DNA from: Strigops habroptila
Taxonomy: Eukaryota > Chordata > Aves > Psittaciformes > Psittacidae
DNA: 64,000 nucleotides
Assembly: GCF_004027225.2 (NCBI RefSeq)
Contig: NC_044279.2
Span: forward strand, 44,416,744-44,480,743
Reading direction: 5' to 3'
Both the position numbers and the translations under genes were made by a program. Position 1 is the first letter of the stretch; each line of letters opens with the position of its first letter. The notes beneath the pieces were generated by a model, which ran no database searches, was not told the origin of the DNA, and saw only the letters and a program-made list of their open reading frames with translations. Below are positions 11,001 to 24,218 of this stretch, in pieces.

Positions 11001-13932
11001 GCAGGGAGAGGCAGGCCAAGCCCAAAGCCTTTGACATGGGAGACCAGAAGCCAGGATGACTGGGACTGCTACACATTTTCGGGGAAGTATATGTTTCCTA
11101 TGTCCTTTCACCCTTCACTAGATACCTACTTTTGGCTGCTATTGGAGGGAGGGTACTGAATTTTGTCCATGTGGCTTTTCTTAAGCTTCTGTTACCTACT
11201 CTTTCAAATAGGAGTAGCAATCACAGTTTAGTAATATCCAAAGTATTTTGTAAAGGTGAGGAGGACAATGTAATTACCCATACTGAAAGTCCCGGTTTGT
11301 TAGCAGCATCAATCTGATACAATGAAACAACCTGCAGATTTTCAGGTCTGTCAGCTATCCTGACTGCTTTGCACCCTGGCTTATTGTGTGGTATAGAATA
11401 ACTTTCTTTGCAGAACACTTTTCTACCTAATTATAGTTTGTGTGTGTTTATTCTGTTTCTTTTTCTTTACTTGTTTGGTTTTATTATCATTATTTTAGGA
11501 ATGTCTTTGCATTTGAGAATTTGGGATTGCCTTTCTCTGCGACTTTATTCAAATGCAGCCGCACTGCAACAACACATCTATTCCCATTAAGTACTGCAGA
11601 CTTCGGGTTAACATTAAGCATAATTCTTACGCACTGAAAATGTGTTTCTGTGATCTGAAGAACCTGATGTTTTACAGCCCTTCTAATTATTGCTCTCGTT
11701 CTGACCATAACATGGGTCACCTGCCTCCCTGATCAGTCACTGCTTCTTTAAGATTTGATATTCAGTCTCTGCTAACTCCATTCTGCTTCTCTGTATGCTG
11801 CCATTTCTGCATGCTAACTTACATGGTGCCAGTGATTTTCATACAGTGATTAACTGAATTACTTATTGAATGGAGACATCATTTTATCCTGTTATCTTTC
11901 ACTTTACTCAAGCCTGCAACCTGCCCAAGACAAAGAAAGGCTCCTGTGTTCAATGAACCATGCAGCTGGTGCACATGGTAGTCTCTGAAAATATATTAGA
12001 GTACAACTGATCCTTTGTAGAATTTTTAACCTCCTTCTTGATCACGAAATATCTTTCAGATTAAGGTAGTATGTTTCTGGGTTTTTTGAATGATTATGGT
12101 GACAGCCTAATTTTCTAAAAGTGACCAGGCTGCTGCAATTCTAGTATTTTTGGTAGTTTATTTTAAAGGATTCTGATTATTAAAAAGCCATAAGCAATTA
12201 GCATGTGAAAATCAGGTCCCTTTGAAAATTTAAATCCATCTGTATTATTTTCTTTTAATAGCTTCACATCTTGAGAAGTCGTGGGAAAAATAAGCATTCC
12301 CTGGCAAGCACTGTGTGAAGTAACCATCCTTTTGGCAAAGAGAAGCTTAGGCATGCATAATTCATCTACTTCCTATCTGTTACATGTGCCGTTTTTCCAT
12401 ATTTAGTCCCATAACAACTACAGAGCTCACTGTGTTGCAGAGAGCTGGATAGATTCTGTTAAAGACTATACTTGTGTTTTGTTGTTTTGGCTTTTTTTTA
12501 TAATATACAGTCTGACCCTACAGGGTTTTTTGTAGAGATGTATCTGATATTTGATAACTGTAGGAGCACTAATTCTGGCACAGCTACCTTTCTTTTCTAG
12601 TTCATTTCTCTGATTAATCATTGAGTATTCAGAAGATGTGTCTCTTGACAGCTTACAGTTGATGTCAAGTGCATGTGACTTTGCTTTTAACTTGAACTAA
12701 CTAAAAAGAAAAATGGCCATGCCTGTAGATTATTATCAGTTGGTACTGGTATATCTCTCCTCCACAGAAAGCTGTTATTTCAGCCATACTGAATAGCTAG
12801 TATGCATACGATTTCATTTTGGAATACATCACTCACTTCGTAATGAAAACTGAAGCGAAAGCATGTTAAAACCATCCCCCTCTCCTCTTTTTTATAAAAC
12901 AAAACAAAGCAAAACACTTTTATTGGATCAAATAAATTCCCACCTATAGAAAAATTAGCAATGCACAAATTCAAATCTTGATTTACTGTATCTATATTGA
13001 CATGCTGCCATTTCCTGAAGAAATGTTCTAAGCATTTTTTTTCTCTTTTTGGTCAGTTCATGATCCATCAGTCCTTTAAGAAACAAGTCTCTTCTTTGTA
13101 AAATTCAGAATAATCATCACATGCATATTAAACATGGTTTCGCAATGTTTTCTATTTCTGGCCATTCATGATATTAAAATATTGAAGTGGACATTAAGTT
13201 TTCTGTATTACATAGGAGACGTCATTTGAAATTATACACAGAAAAGGATTTGAGGCCCAGATTCATCACAATGCTACAACTCCTTATTACTACAGGAAAT
13301 GTTGGGATGGAGGCAGCATGTAGTAGTGAATATGGTCTTTGACCTCCCTTTCATTCTCTTCTTGTAGTTATTAGATGAAGGTAAATCGTATAAAGCATTT
13401 TAGGTATGAAGTACTTTGATATAATACAGATTTTTGTTTTAAAGAAATGAAAGAGCAGAAAAATTTAAAATACTATTTTTGTTCAAGAGCTGTGATATAT
13501 GCACACACGTGCAATTAATTAATACAGCAAACATTTTCTTTGTATATTTTTCACAACTTAGATTATAAATTTTAAAAAAATCTAATTTTGTGTTTGCATT
13601 ATAAACATTCCTAAAAATTGCAGCTGAAATCCAAGCTCTCTTTGATTAGGATCTGCCAATCAATATGTGTGCAATAGGAAGAGACAGGCCCAGGCATAAG
13701 TAGCATATATTAGAACTAGATAAATGATAAACAAATAACAATTTTTATCCCAGTTTTGAATATAAAGGACTTGGGTTTATAGAAAATTTAATTTGCCCAA
13801 AGTCCCATATAACTTCCAGCTTTTCTAATGCAGAAAAGCTTGAAAAGATTACCTGTCTGTGATGGAAGGACCAAAAGTTCTAAAACACAGATTAAAGTAC
13901 AAAATGGAAGATACAACTTAAAATTAATTGCC

Positions 13933-13952
13933 TTTTTTTTTTTTTTTTTTTT
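13933..13952. repeat. Poly-T tract (T20)
   Basis: Twenty consecutive T residues, with no recognisable retroposed body on either side. Confidence 0.9.
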
Positions 13953-14800
13953 GCTAGACATTTGGTTATGATTTTCAAACATTTGTTGTTTTCATCATTT
14001 TTGTAATGGAAATATTTCTGTATATGAGAGTATAAACATGGTTCATAAGTATTGAATCGATATGCAGAACAAATACCTATATATATACAATGTATATTAT
14101 GCTTGCATATGTTTTTTTCAACATATTTAACATAAATATTGTGTTGTATTTAATTTCAAATTTATTTTTAGTTTTCACACAAGCACATTGCAAGATGTGG
14201 CTTGTTTCTACCACCTTCATGTCATAAAACCTAACAAAACTTTCAGGAGCATATTCTTCCATTGTAAAACTAAGAAGCTCCTTTTGTGCCTCCTTCTGCT
14301 AAAATAGTATATGAGCTCAAAATAGAGCTTTTCTACCTGAAAACAGGTAGTGATGGACCTTGGTGACAGGTATGGACCCAAAAGGCAAACACCACTCATG
14401 GGGTGCTTCACAGGTGAATTTAGTGGGCTGCAGCATAGACACAGACAGCAGATTTTTTCTTTGCAACCAAATGAGAGAAACAGTCAATATTGCAGTGCAA
14501 ATCCCTTGACCTCCGGACAAGGTGAACTGTTCCTGAGATGCCCCAGCTTCTCTCCATTGATTACAAGAGGTAAGGATGACTAGGGGAGATGTATTGTGCA
14601 CATCAGATAAGATGATTCCTGCCCTTGGTGTCTATTCATTTAGCTATTCATTGATGAGAGCTATTACAATACACTATTTATCAGTCACTGCTCGATAAGC
14701 AATGATCAATGCATGGGTCATTTAAACAACCACCAATACAAGTGGTGTACATTAGCTCACTCTGATTCCTTGAGGACCAGAGGGTCACCTTAGGATTGCT

Positions 14801-14844
14801 CTGCTACAGCTCTACTACAGCACTACTACAGCACTACTACAGCA
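14801..14844. repeat. 11-bp tandem repeat, four units
   Basis: The unit CTACTACAGCA occurs three times in exact succession from 14812. A fourth, slightly diverged unit (CTGCTACAGCT) precedes them. Confidence 0.9.
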
Positions 14845-17800
14845 CTATTAATTAGAGACTTCTTCAAACATTTACCCTGGGCACCATCACGCCGTGCTAG
14901 CTACAGTGATATATAATTGAGGAAAAATTGCATAAATCAGTTATATTTCAACTCCAGTTTCCTTAATTTTGCTTCCGACCTCCAAATTTCAGCTTCCTGC
15001 AGGATGACTTTAGAGCATCTTCTATCACCAAAAAAGAATTAAGAAATACTAGGATTTGCATAAGTTTTTTTGTATAGGTGTCATGCCAAAAAGAGGTGAA
15101 GAATGATATTCACTGAACCTCATATAAAATACAAAATACTTAAAACAATTATATTGAAAATAGTGAGGAAATAAATAAAAAAAAAAATCAGCTGAAGATA
15201 TGAATTTGGTATCTTCAGGGGAAAAAAGAACTTGTAATTTCATCTTTAAAAACTTGTACGAGAATGTTCATTTTCAACGAATGAAATAAACTTAATGATC
15301 GCTTTACAAAAGCTGAACAGGGACATGATTAGGATCTTGTCCTGATCGTTTTAGCTGTCTCAGCATGATCCTTTAGGCTTTTAACTTCTTCTTTGTCTGT
15401 TACGAAATCAACGTCTCTATTCCTTGTCCTACTCCAGTTCTTGAAGTTTTTACTGGTATATAAATTCATACAAATGGTTTGCTTGTGGTCTGTGTATCAC
15501 TCATTTGCTGCAGATCTTATGAGACAGAAGAGCTTATGTACCAAGGCAACATTTGTTTCTAATTTAACAGTGCCTTAGCCTGACTAGGCCACATGAAATC
15601 ATAATCCCAAACAGTTTTACCTGTAAGATTTTAATTACCTTACACTTATATATATATGATAATTATTGTCAATATTCATGTGTAGATGCCATTTTAATTT
15701 CATCTTGCATAAACTAAAAATGCATATGAGTATTTTGAACAAGAACAGAATAAACATTGTCATCGTTCATCCATGAAATGTTTATTCCTTTGTTATGTCT
15801 CCATGACTCATGCTGAATTGTATATTACCCCTCAATGAGTTCTATGGCATTCCTTTGGCAACTTGTAGAAAGAAGCAATTTAAAGATACATAAAATGTTT
15901 TTAAATATCTGCAGTTCTGATTTTCTTAAAGTTCATACCAAAATGAATGTCGTTTACACGCTATGGAGAGGCAAGGAATAGGCCAGAATTCGCTCTTCAT
16001 TAGATCTGTTAATAGGTCTTCTAGTGTTTCCAGGGCTTCATTCATACGTGTATGTATGCAAGTAGGTACATATAATTTTAAAAACTGCCAGGCTGTTCTG
16101 TTTTCTCACTGTATGTTTAAGGATCACCTGGCTTTTTTTCTACTTAGCAAGTTGGAATTAATTCACATGCACTTCAATTTGATTTGCATTGAAGAATCCA
16201 GAAAATCTAATTCGTCTTTCAAGAGATCCTTTGAACAGAGATTCATGAGACCTTATCCAGATATTTCTTGCAGAAATTCTCAGAACCACGAGGAAACTTT
16301 TCTTGTAGGTGGACCAAGATTTGTAATGAATATTTGACACACACGAGCTTTCTCTGTAAACCTGTCATTACAGAGAACACTGAATCGCTACAGGCATTTT
16401 ATTCTGTTTTAGTTAAAGTTTGGAAAAGGTATGCTAGTGGCTGTTGGTCTAGTGGTTTGGGTTTTGTTTTAATTTTCCATTGCTGTTTTGTAGTCCTTTT
16501 CAATATTTCTGGGGGACAGTATTTATATCATGAAGCTGTTCTGAAGGCAAACTATTTTCATATCTACAAAAGGTTGCATATGCAGGCACAGTTGGCTAAG
16601 CTGTACAGCAGAGGTATCTGTTTTGCTTCAAGATAAATATCTATTGTATTTCACTTTGCCTTTTTTTCCCCTCAGAATCAGTTTTTCAAGGGTTTTCAGT
16701 TCTTACTCTTTTGTCTTTTAGTGCAAGAATATGAACCAAGATAACAGGAATTAGGTTCTTCTAGCCCACTCAGGTGTGCAAGCTAAAAAGTCCACACCAC
16801 GGCAATACTGTCCTAACACGGAGGAGTGCTCCACAAAGTCCAGTTTCCAGAATAGTGGGGAACAGCAACACGCAGTACAGCATGCCAGAGGCAGGTTGCA
16901 ACAGGCGGTTCAGTGATTTCAGAGTTTGGTTTAACTTAACCTGTCTGAATTCTTCCTCATAATCCTGGACTTGTTGAATTGGTTAATTACTGACTCTGCA
17001 GTGAGAACCAATGCCAGGATTTGTCACTGTAGCTACGTTTTCTCTGACTTTGTTACTCTTTCATTTCAGGAAATGCCCAAAATATAATGTAATATTCATG
17101 CGTCACTCACTTTCCGTAGCAAATGTGTACTGACTTCTCCAAAACACACAGACCTGTGGCCTAATGTCTGGATTAAAGCTACAAAAGATAATTGGGATTA
17201 ATTACAATACATTATTGATGCATGAAGCTACATGTCCAGGAAAATTTGCCTGCCAAAATAATTAAATACTTTTACTGTTATGCATTTCTAATTGAATATA
17301 ATTTTCAGCATCTTAACATGTCTACAGCTCTTGACAAGTTGCAGCTATACTTGTACTTATAGGAAAATATGCTACTTTAAAACTAGCTCAGCGTTATGGC
17401 AGAAATTGTATTCCATTGTTTGATTCCTTGAGGTCAAGATGGCAAGAAGTTGAGCTTTTTTCATTCCTAAATACGTCAAGTACCTTAAAAAAAATCTTAC
17501 AGATAAATGTCTCTCATCACACTTCCTCTTAAAAAAAAAAAATTAAATCTACCCAAACAGTAAAATGATTAAATGCAGGAGACAACCTAATCCTCTCATA
17601 GCAGACTTAAAAAATAATCTTCATTTTGTTGAGCTTGCAAAGAATATCCAAGTTTCAAGGATAGAAAAATCCTGTATTACACTGACAGCCCATCAGCAAT
17701 GCCCATTCTATCACACACTCTTTCTTCCTCTGCTCAGAAACATGATACAAATGGCTTGTATTGTCTCAAGCTGTGTTTATGGGACAAGCTGTGACAGGAA

Positions 17801-18271
17801 AGAAAAGTTAGTTGTTATAACTTTTTATAACTGTCTTAGAATAGATCCATGATAGGTCATGTTTTAAACATGTTCTCAATCATACAGACCTGTCATGTAC
17901 GCAGATCTTTGCTGTTACAGTACAGCTTTCACGTCTGTTCCATACATCACTGTATACTGATGCATTATGCAGGTATAGAATGATAAACTTAAGAGTATAC
18001 CAAGAGTGCTTTCACAGTTAGGTTTCTTCAGTGAAGCACTATGTTCCCTCACAATTCTGGTGGATGGCCTACTATTGAACTACTAGCCTGAACGACTCAT
18101 ATATGTTAGATGAGGAAATATAAACCCTGTGAGGCAGAAATCTTGATAAGCTGGATGATCCTTTTTTACCCTTAAGAAATTACTGTTGGTGGTAGGAATC
18201 TTTAGCCACTTAGGATCTCATTTGCCAGGAAAGAAGCATGATGGAAGGCATCTGGTAATGATATCTACCTT

Positions 18272-18412
18272 GTAGCTCAGCAGTTAAGTTGTTAGACCAC
18301 TTTCTCAGAAACTGAGAGACCCGGTTTGTAGACCCCACACAACTTAAAAATGAGTCAAGCTACATCTTCTACCCGGCAGATAACTCTTCTAATCAGTAGC
18401 CCATGAGGTATC
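18272..18412 (+). mobile_element. Old tRNA-like hairpin SINE (diverged)
   Basis: The head reads 'GTAGCTCAGCAGTTAAGTTG', resembling a tRNA A-box region (TAGCTCAGTGGTTAGAGC). It is followed by 'GAGAGACCCGGTTTGTAGAC', resembling a B-box (GGTTCGAATCC). The second half, 'CTTCTACCCGGCAG' through 'CTAATCAGTAGCCCATGAGG', looks like a reverse-complemented version of the head, so the element can fold as a hairpin. This head-plus-inverted-tail design is known from old amniote repeats found in birds, crocodilians and turtles. It is heavily diverged, and a similarity search against a repeat library is needed to name it. Confidence 0.5.
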
Positions 18413-20347
18413 TTTGGTATGGATGCGCCAGGGCACTCATCCTGAACTTGATACACTGCAGGACTGGTGAGTTGAGGTTGATGGTCCCCAACAGAGCAAC
18501 CACAAGAGCAAGTTTCTCATTCTGAATTGCCATCCTAATTCCCAGATCTTTCAGTCATCATCTGCACAATAAAAAGTAATGGCAAGATACCGCTAATGAT
18601 TCTGTCTTGTTCAGTCACTGCTGAATGGCTAGCTAATTAATGAGGGAAATAAAACCCCACCACATACCAAAAATCTCCCAAGAAGCAGAATGAATATTCC
18701 ACTCACACCGCACTCTGCTGCAGCAGGGGTGCACTGCTAGTAGTGCCTCAGCCAGCTAGTTTCAACCCAAGACAAGCCACACTTCAAGCAATCCTCTATG
18801 ATGTTTTATTCAAGGTTGGCTTGAAACAGCACAGCTGATGTTGCAGTCATGTAAAACCAGGCCCATCTAGCACTTTGCAGAAGAAGTTACAAAGCTTTTG
18901 TTTTAGAGATGGCTTCCCCAAATTTGGTGGGTCTGTCTATGGTTTTGATTTAGTTAGTGCACTTAATGTCATTTAGAAGACTCCCATTTTTAAGTCTAAT
19001 TTTTAAGTGTAATTTAGTGCCAAAAGGGTGTACACCTTTAAAGAATATGGTGAACTGAGCATGTATTTACAGCATATGCTGTGAATTATGTTACCAAATT
19101 TGTTTACAGTATCTCTCTCTTTTAATGGGATATCTGCAATTCAGAGGTGCTTATTACTTCTTTCCATCATTTGGGGTCATAAGATGAACTTAAAATGTTT
19201 GTTCCCTTCTATTCTGAGTATTTCTGTCATACTGGTCTCTCATCATATTTCTTCTTTCATTTCCCCCGCAACACAATGAGTTAAGCATTCTCAGACAGTA
19301 TGTCCATAGAAAAATTCTTTAGCAGATTTTTTTTAAGTATTCTCCTGAAGTCATCTTACTAATTCTTCATCTGCAGTGTGGACATTCACATGATATTCAA
19401 CATTCCTCTGAGAGACCACAATTTAAGCTCTCTCATTTGTTCCTTTGTGCCCTTTAGAAGTACTTGTCTTGCATAGCCATACAGGAAAGTTGAATATATG
19501 TGGGTATTTTAGTAATCTCAGGAGAATGAATAACATAAAATTCCTACTCTGCAGAACTGCATTTGGAAGATAAAGAACTAAAACTTTTCAATCAGTATCT
19601 TACTGTTTAATCTATGGCAATGCAACTAATTCTTTTTAAAATAAATGTGGAAATATTTTTTTTTCTTACTAATCTTTATAGCTGAGCACCATTCATCTGT
19701 TTAAATTCTGGTGTTGCACTCATCATCCAGTGACATGGCCCTGGGAGGGGGACCCAAAAGCAGGACAGAATTTCTTAGCCTACGAAAAGTCACTGGGGTT
19801 GTATTCTGGGCAAAAGAGAGGCTTCATACTGTACATGGGAGATACCTCACTTCTGCAACTGGCAATCAATTGCCATATGGAAAAACGTAACAAAGACATG
19901 CCCTAAACAGTAAGATAGAACTCATGATAAACGTATGCAGACAGTCTGGATTTTTTTAATCAAAATTTACAGCTTCTAGGATATTTTAAACTGCCTCTTT
20001 TAAGAGGAGATTTTCAGTGAGGGAAAATGAAATCCAATTGTATCACAAGATTTATTCTTAATACTTAGCTAATATAAACTATTTCTGTCAGGTCTCCTTG
20101 TACAGCCTGAACGGCTCAGACATAACCACAAAAAAAAAATCCCTTTTGGAGACTAATTTATAATCTGGTCTGGTGTGTGCATATGCATTTGTCAAAGGAT
20201 ATTTGCCACCTTATTACCAGGTTTCAACTGCAGAGTAAGGGTCAGGTTTTCAGGTCTGGCTTGAAAACTCCAGACATTTTTATATGTCAACATTATTTTG
20301 CTAGAAACTTAGTAAACTACCGAGTAAGAAAAAAACCCCACAAAAAC

Positions 20348-20412
20348 CAAGGGAAGGTGATCATTTTAACCAGGTTAAAATGTCATTTTAACATTTCAAG
20401 GGAAGGTGATCA
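20348..20412. repeat. 16-bp direct repeats flanking a 21-bp palindrome
   Basis: CAAGGGAAGGTGATCA occurs at 20348-20363 and again at 20397-20412 without mismatch. Just inside the first copy is a perfect inverted repeat at 20362-20382, CATTTTAACC-A-GGTTAAAATG, whose arm sequence CATTTTAAC recurs at 20384-20392. The layout could come from a local duplication or a small foldback insertion. Confidence 0.85.
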
Positions 20413-21857
20413 AAAATCAAGTGATTACTGCTTTGGCAGCAGTAACAGATGCTCAAATTAAACAATTACATAGAGATTTATGAAACTGAGTTGTCTCAAT
20501 GCTTCTCAACAGTGTGTGCAAAATAGAATTTCACCACTTCAGAAATGACAGGCTAGGATGATAATGCTTATGCCATGGTAAGGAGAGGTAAAGGAAACAC
20601 AGAAGGATAGGAGCAGGCATGGATATACTCCCCTTGAAAGCATAGTTTGACTGGATGACTGCTCTCAGCTCCAGCAGGTTTCCTCAGCAGTTTCCCATCA
20701 TACTTCCTGCAGTAAAGTAAAAGTAAAGATAGTTTTGTGCCAATTACAGTAAAATGTTGGTCAAGTGGGGAAAAAAAAAAAAAAAAAGTCGTCAAATCCC
20801 AAAGGATTATATATAAGAAAATATAAGAAATTAAGTTAGGAAATCTACATTCTGAAGTATTCCCAGAGAAACAAAATGTCTCTTAGTCCTCTCCCACTCT
20901 TACTGAACTCAGATGACAAAATTCCCCCTGGCTTCATGGAAAACAGAACCAGAGCTTATTTTATGAGACAAGTGTGTTATATTGAAATTTCATGATTCAT
21001 TTTCAAATGTAACTTCAAAAATTAGTTCTGCTACTTGAGATTTTAAGCTTATATAAACACTCAGAAAGTTCATAATAAGGGGTTATTGAAAAGATTTGGA
21101 TATGGAGAATAAAATAATTTAATGACCATGTAATTTTACTCATATGCTCAGGAGAAAACAAATGCATCAGTGTTGTAATTATCAAAAGACACAGGAAATT
21201 CCAGATACATTTTGTTAGTATAGCTAGTGTACAATAAAATCTTACTCTTTCTTCTCTCAGTAACAGGATTAGTTAATATCAAACAAAGAATGCCTTCAAG
21301 AGAGCTTTCTATCAATACCGAAAGGTCATTTGGACTTCATACAATATGGAGAGACCAGAGTCTCACTGATTTTTACTTTTTTTTTCCCAGAACCTCATAA
21401 AAATGTCACCTTCATACATATAGGCTCTCTATGAAGCAATTTTCTGACAAAATAGCTGCCTTTAATTAGCCTCAGCCAAGCTATTGACCTTGGCCTTTGA
21501 ATGCAGAAGATTTTATACAACAAATTAAAACACCAATGCTGAAGCTTATTTTATCTTGCGCTTCTCTACCAAAAACTGTGTCTGAGTAATTGCATTCCAA
21601 AATATGAGTGTGGTATAGTTTTCAGAACTTATTTTGAATTTTGGGAAATTCCATTCTTTTTAAAAGCAGACTGAGGTGCCCCAAAACATGTGTTTGTGTC
21701 AGCCAAGCAAAGATGAAGATTCTTTGATTCAGATGAAAGGAAAAGCAGATTATGTACATGTATTCATCTTAGCCTGAATGCTTTTTTGAACCTCAAGAGA
21801 GAGGAACAAAGGGGATAAGTACATGTGTATCCCTCCTTCCTGTTTGTGAGAAGGAGC

Positions 21858-21944
21858 AGAGGAGAGAAGGAGGGGAGAGGAGAGGAAGAGGGAGAGGAAG
21901 AGAAAAAGGGAGAGGGAGAGGGAGAGAGAGAGGGAGAAGAGAGA
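21858..21944 (+). repeat. Pure-purine (GA/GGA) tract, 87 nt
   Basis: There is an uninterrupted run of A and G made of GGAGA, GAGGAA and GAGAGG words, with a (GA)n core. It is a low-complexity homopurine tract able in principle to form triplex (H-DNA) structure. Confidence 0.9.
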
Positions 21945-23010
21945 TAGCTCTTTTTCTCCCCCTTCTCTTGAAGTGAGTTCTTTTGTCTCCTCTGTCCCCA
22001 AAGAAATGTGTGCCTTTATTAGAAGGCACAGGCTTACAAAAAAATAGCTCACTAAACTGATACCTATAGGTTGCTGTTAGTTTATACTCAAAGCATACTG
22101 AAAAGAAACACCTATTTTCTATCCCAAAACTCAGCTATCAAGTGAATCCACTTAAGTCAACAAGGAATTTTTTTCATTGGGGCCACCAGGACTTAGAGCA
22201 AACCAGCAAAATCAGATGGAATCTTATGTTCACAAGGAACTTAAGTTTTATTCTAAAATTTAAACTCTTGGGGTTCAAATGAGTTAGAATTTAAGGAAAA
22301 AATGTTCTTTCATCCCCTGGTATAGGATTTTCTTGAGAATGTCTTTGTCTTTCCTGTTAAAACATTCATAGGCAAGCCTCATTTTTCTTCTATAAGTAGA
22401 AATAGCAAAAGTTATAATGAATAATAATCTGATCAGGGTCTGCCAGCAAGCCTAGGCTGCATGAGCCTTTCATATGGAGATTAGGAATTTTGACTTTCCT
22501 TTGATCTCTAGTCTTGCCCTTGGCAGTTGAAACACTGCCAAATGGGCCTTGACAACACTTCGTGTCCACTCTGTGCTTATATGCTCAGGTTTCTGTGAAA
22601 CTGTGTTGTAATTAAATCTGTCTCTATAAACAATTGTTAGAGATTTTCTTAGGCCATGGGACAGGGTGAAACATTCCTGGCACCTGATATATTTATACAA
22701 TGACCACAGGTTGAAATTAGAAGTCTCAAGGATTTACCTTTCTCTTGCCTATATAGAATCTTAGATTCACCATGAAATGAAACAGAACATAGCAGATATG
22801 AATAAAAAATCATACAACAGCAACAAATAAAAGGAATATACAGAAAATTAGGGTCAAGTCTTAGTTCTGCTAGAGTTAAAAGCAAAGCATCTAGATATTT
22901 CACAATTGAGCTAATTTTTACTAAAATAGTATGACTGAAAATACATCGCGTAAGTCTGTATCTTTAAAATTATCTTTTTATTTTGTTGCAGATGTTTGAG
23001 ATAATTTTTA

Positions 23011-23382
23011 TTGGAGAAGAGAAGGCTGTGTGGAGACCTCATAGCAGCCTTCCAATAGCTGAAGGGGGCCTACAAGGATGCCAGAGAGCAACTCTTCATC
23101 AGAGACTGCAGAGAGAGAACAAGGAGTAATGGGTTTAAACTTAAAGAGGGGAAGTTCAGATTCGATGTAAGAAAGAAGTTCTTTACTGTGAGGGTGGTGA
23201 GGCACTGGAACAGGTTGCCCAAAGAAGTGGTCTCTGCTGCATCCCTGGCAGTGTTCAAGACCAGGTTGAACAGAGCATTGGGCAACACGATCTAGGGTGA
23301 GGCGTCCCGGCCCATGGCGAGGGGTTTGGAACTACACGATCTTAAGGTCCTTTCCAACTCTAACTATTCTGTGATTCTATGA
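23011..23382 (+). mobile_element. CR1 LINE, 5'-truncated 3' end
   Basis: It starts within the CR1 C-terminal coding region ('GGAGAAGAGAAGGCTGTGTG'), runs through 'AGGTTGCCCAAAGAAGTGGT' and the 3' UTR 'CTTAAGGTCCTTTCCAACTC', and ends at 'GTGATTCTATGA'. The frame carries substitutions relative to the 6.6 kb copy. The element is inserted in AT-rich DNA with no obvious target-site duplication. Confidence 0.95.
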
Positions 23383-24197
23383 ATGAACAGCTGAAAAAAT
23401 GAGTAATCCTTTTTTTTTTTTTCTGCTGTAACTTTTGCTCCATCAAGTGACCATCTCAAATAGTAGGGTATGTCAAACAGACCCATTTTCATCTTTATCA
23501 AAGACCATAGTTTTCTCACCTTTTTTTCTCCCTAATTCTAATTTAAGTATGACTTTGTGTTCAGTCTCCCTGACTGCTATCAGTCTGCCACTCTTAGTAG
23601 CTTATTTTCTTGAGCCTGGTTTTGCAAAAAAAAAAGTGCTTTTATACATTTAATTTATCCCTATACTGTAAGATGGTATGTATAATTATTGCATCAACTT
23701 TGAACATAAAAAACTCCTATAGCTACAGTGAACCCATTTCTCTGGAATAGAGCAACTGTCCAACATAGATCTCAAAATTAGGTTTTCACATGATCTGGTA
23801 GAAAATTCTTAATTGGCTTTTCCCATGGACTTTTATGAAGCATATAACATACTCATTTGAAAATACTCATCACTTCCACACACTTGTTATATCCGGGCTG
23901 CATTGCTATAAGCCATAGTATCTCTGGTTCTAGCTGGGAGTAGGGCAGAGCTCCAGCTGGGTGGAATGGGACAATTAGCTCCTCAGTTAGGTGAGTTACT
24001 ACCTTTTCCTTGTACCTCTAATTCACCCATCAGTTCCTAATCACTTTCCATTCCCTGTTCAAGAAGTTGCATTGCTCAGCTTCCTAAGAAATTCAGGAGT
24101 GTATGAACAGTTTGCCTCCAGCAATAGTATTTCCAGATCTGCAGCACATTTCAGGATCCCAAAATAGAATGAGATGTACTTTGGGGGGAGAGAAGTT

Positions 24198-24218
24198 GGG
24201 GGTGTGGGTGGGGAGGGG
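24198..24218 (+). other. G-quadruplex-type motif
   Basis: Four G runs of at least three bases with loops of 1-3 bases (GGGGG-TGT-GGG-T-GGGG-A-GGGG) fit the standard quadruplex pattern. A further GGGGGG lies at 24183-24188. No gene is near, so no role is assigned. Confidence 0.8.

Larger units (their letters stand above)
8127..18271. other. Intergenic DNA, no gene recognised
   Basis: Stops are frequent in all frames. Two overlapping open frames of 124 and 122 codons (15963-16337 and 16268-16636, plus strand, different frames) are the longest. They show no domain, no codon-like bias that I can see and no splice context, so I treat them as chance. The block contains a T20 tract at 13933-13952 and an 11-bp tandem repeat at 14801-14844. 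I see no CpG-rich promoter-like region and no RNA gene. Confidence 0.6.
18413..23010. other. Intergenic DNA, no gene recognised
   Basis: No coding signal is recognised. It holds a 21-bp palindrome flanked by 16-bp direct repeats at 20348-20412, an A17 run at 20771-20787 and an 87-nt pure-purine tract at 21858-21944. The open frames of 100 and 78 codons on the minus strand at 21750-22052 are products of the purine tract (Ser/Leu/Pro repeats) and are not genes. Confidence 0.6.

Noticed and set aside
15963..16636. Two overlapping plus-strand open frames of 124 and 122 codons
   Set aside because: They lie in different frames with no domain, no splice signals that would link them and no repeat origin. 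A few frames of this length are expected by chance across 64 kb in six frames.
21750..22052. 100- and 78-codon minus frames rich in Ser, Leu and Pro
   Set aside because: They are translations of the low-complexity purine tract.
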